A DNA stretch of 6,159 bases from Verrucomicrobiota bacterium (GTDB lineage Bacteria > Verrucomicrobiota > Verrucomicrobiia > Chthoniobacterales > UBA10450). The notes beneath the pieces were generated by a model, which was given only the letters and a program-made list of their open reading frames with translations, was not told the DNA's origin and searched no databases. The stretch lies in contig QHRC01000126.1 in assembly GCA_003219995.1 (NCBI GenBank), positions 1 to 6,159 of the forward strand, read 5' to 3'. Shown here in pieces: positions 5,352 to 6,159 of this stretch (its first letter is position 1; each line of letters opens with the position of its first letter). The position numbers and the translations under genes are program-made.

Positions 5352-6159
5352 ATGGAGGATATCAGCTATCACCGGCCCGTGCTCGCGGCTGAAGTAGTGG
5401 AGTTGCTCGCGCCGCGGCCCGGTTCCCTTGTTGTCGATGCAACCTGCGGCGGCGGCGGCCACAGCGAAGCAATCCTGAGAACCGGCGCAGATGTGCTGGC
5501 TTTGGACCAAGATCCCGAAGCGGTCCAACACGCTACTGAGCACTTGGCTCGCTTCGGCGGGCGCGTCACTTTGCGGCGGGCAAATTTCCGCCATGTCGAC
5601 AAGGTTCTCGACCAGCTCGGGATTACGAGAATCGGAGGTGCGCTTCTCGATCTTGGTGTGTCGTCGCGCCAGCTCGAAAATGCGCAGCGCGGTTTCAGCA
5701 TGATGCGAAATGGGCCGCTTGATATGCGGATGGATCCGCAAAATGATCTGACCGCCGCCAGCATCGTTAACAACTACACCGAGGAAGAACTGACTCGCTT
5801 ATTCCGCGATCTCGGGGAGGAGCCGGCCGCGCGGCGCATCGCCAGTTTGATTGTCAAAGAGCGCAAAACTGCGCCGTTCCAGGAAACGCTTTCGCTTGCG
5901 CGCGCAATCGAAAAAGTCGTGGGGCGTTACGGGCGGCGTCATCCGGCTACGCAAGTCTTTCAAGCGCTGCGCATGGAAGTGAATGATGAGCTTGGCGCAC
6001 TCGCGAGCGGCCTGCGCATCTTAACCGAGCGTCTCGAAACGGGCGCGCGCCTTGCCGTTATCGCATTTCATTCTCTTGAAGATCGCATCGTGAAAAATTT
6101 CCTGCGCGATCGTAGCCGGGAATGGCTGGACCGCCCGGAATGGCCGGAGCCGCGACGCA
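5352..6159 (+). CDS. rsmH: 16S rRNA (cytosine-1402 N4)-methyltransferase RsmH, C-terminus cut by window edge
   Basis: RsmH (MraW) uses S-adenosylmethionine to methylate N4 of C1402 in 16S rRNA, at the ribosomal P site. The frame gives 269 of about 300-315 residues before the window ends. The N-terminus MEDISYHRPVLAAEVVELL is standard. The SAM pocket is VVDATCGGGGHSEAIL (27-42), with LDQDPEA (51-57) as the acidic loop. Further family motifs are LLDLGVSSRQLE (98-109), RGFSMMRNGPLDMRMD (113-128), NNYTEEEL (140-147), ATQVFQALRMEVNDEL (199-214) and AFHSLEDRIVKNF (238-250). All are intact. The start at 5352 is chosen from the AGGAGG site and homologue length; an in-frame ATG at 5277 would add 25 residues (MNALLFERPVWF onward) encoded through the hairpin. 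It follows mraZ in the same operon after 96 nt, as in most dcw clusters; ftsL and ftsI would be expected next. Confidence 0.97.
   Translation, partial: MEDISYHRPVLAAEVVELLAPRPGSLVVDATCGGGGHSEAILRTGADVLALDQDPEAVQHATEHLARFGGRVTLRRANFRHVDKVLDQLGITRIGGALLDLGVSSRQLENAQRGFSMMRNGPLDMRMDPQNDLTAASIVNNYTEEELTRLFRDLGEEPAARRIASLIVKERKTAPFQETLSLARAIEKVVGRYGRRHPATQVFQALRMEVNDELGALASGLRILTERLETGARLAVIAFHSLEDRIVKNFLRDRSREWLDRPEWPEPRR

Noticed and set aside
5127..5741. 204-codon minus-strand open frame across mraZ and rsmH
   Set aside because: It is antisense to two well-recognised genes with all their motifs intact; the translation shows no recognisable domain and arises from GC-rich codon structure.
1..6159. 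tRNA, rRNA, CRISPR, insertion sequence or phage signals
   Set aside because: Coding density is nearly complete with housekeeping genes; intergenic gaps are 130 nt or less and hold no such structure.

Overview
The window (GC-rich, roughly high-50s % by eye) comes from a Gram-negative bacterium. It holds a cell-envelope energy-transducing ExbB/ExbD/TonB-type operon facing away from the start of a division and cell wall (dcw) cluster. An ExbB that opens with a short GG-x-x-MWP motif, a CBS-less GuaB3-type IMP dehydrogenase homologue, weak use of Shine-Dalgarno sites and an mraZ-rsmH pair together suggest a Verrucomicrobiota-like (PVC group) genome. That placement is inference from gene style, not from a marker alignment.

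Left part, minus strand (read from right to left). From about 4669 down to 1 runs a compact set of seven genes. In transcription order they are: a secreted protein with exact 26-residue YD-like repeats (4163-4669); exbB (3439-4107); exbD (2979-3383); a TonB-like protein (2188-2982); a 79-residue one-TM zinc-ribbon protein (1952-2191); a guaB3-type IMP dehydrogenase homologue (772-1950); and the first 235 codons of fabF, which leaves the window at base 1. exbD/tonB overlap by ATGA, tonB/zinc ribbon by GTGA, and the zinc ribbon and guaB3 are 1 nt apart, so these genes are almost certainly co-transcribed and translationally coupled. Between exbB and exbD there is a 20-codon micro-ORF joined to both neighbours by ATGA-type overlaps. 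The 66-nt gap before fabF carries a small tandem octamer repeat.

Middle, 4670-4799. This divergent intergenic region carries four direct repeats of an AAAGTGG-like heptamer at exactly 10-bp spacing just upstream of mraZ. This is the expected form of an MraZ autoregulatory operator and it overlaps candidate promoter hexamers.

Right part, plus strand. mraZ (4800-5255) encodes the double-SpoVT/AbrB-fold regulator of the dcw cluster. rsmH (5352 to the right edge) encodes the 16S rRNA C1402 N4-methyltransferase; its start is fixed by a perfect AGGAGG 8 nt upstream, and it is cut by the window end. A strong 11-bp hairpin sits between the two genes.

Overall, most genes are standard housekeeping types. 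The less ordinary points are the coupling of an ExbB/ExbD/TonB module to a YD-repeat secreted protein, a tiny membrane zinc ribbon, GuaB3 and FabF in one operon, and the shared divergent control region with the MraZ box. No RNA genes, mobile elements, CRISPR arrays or phage signs were seen.
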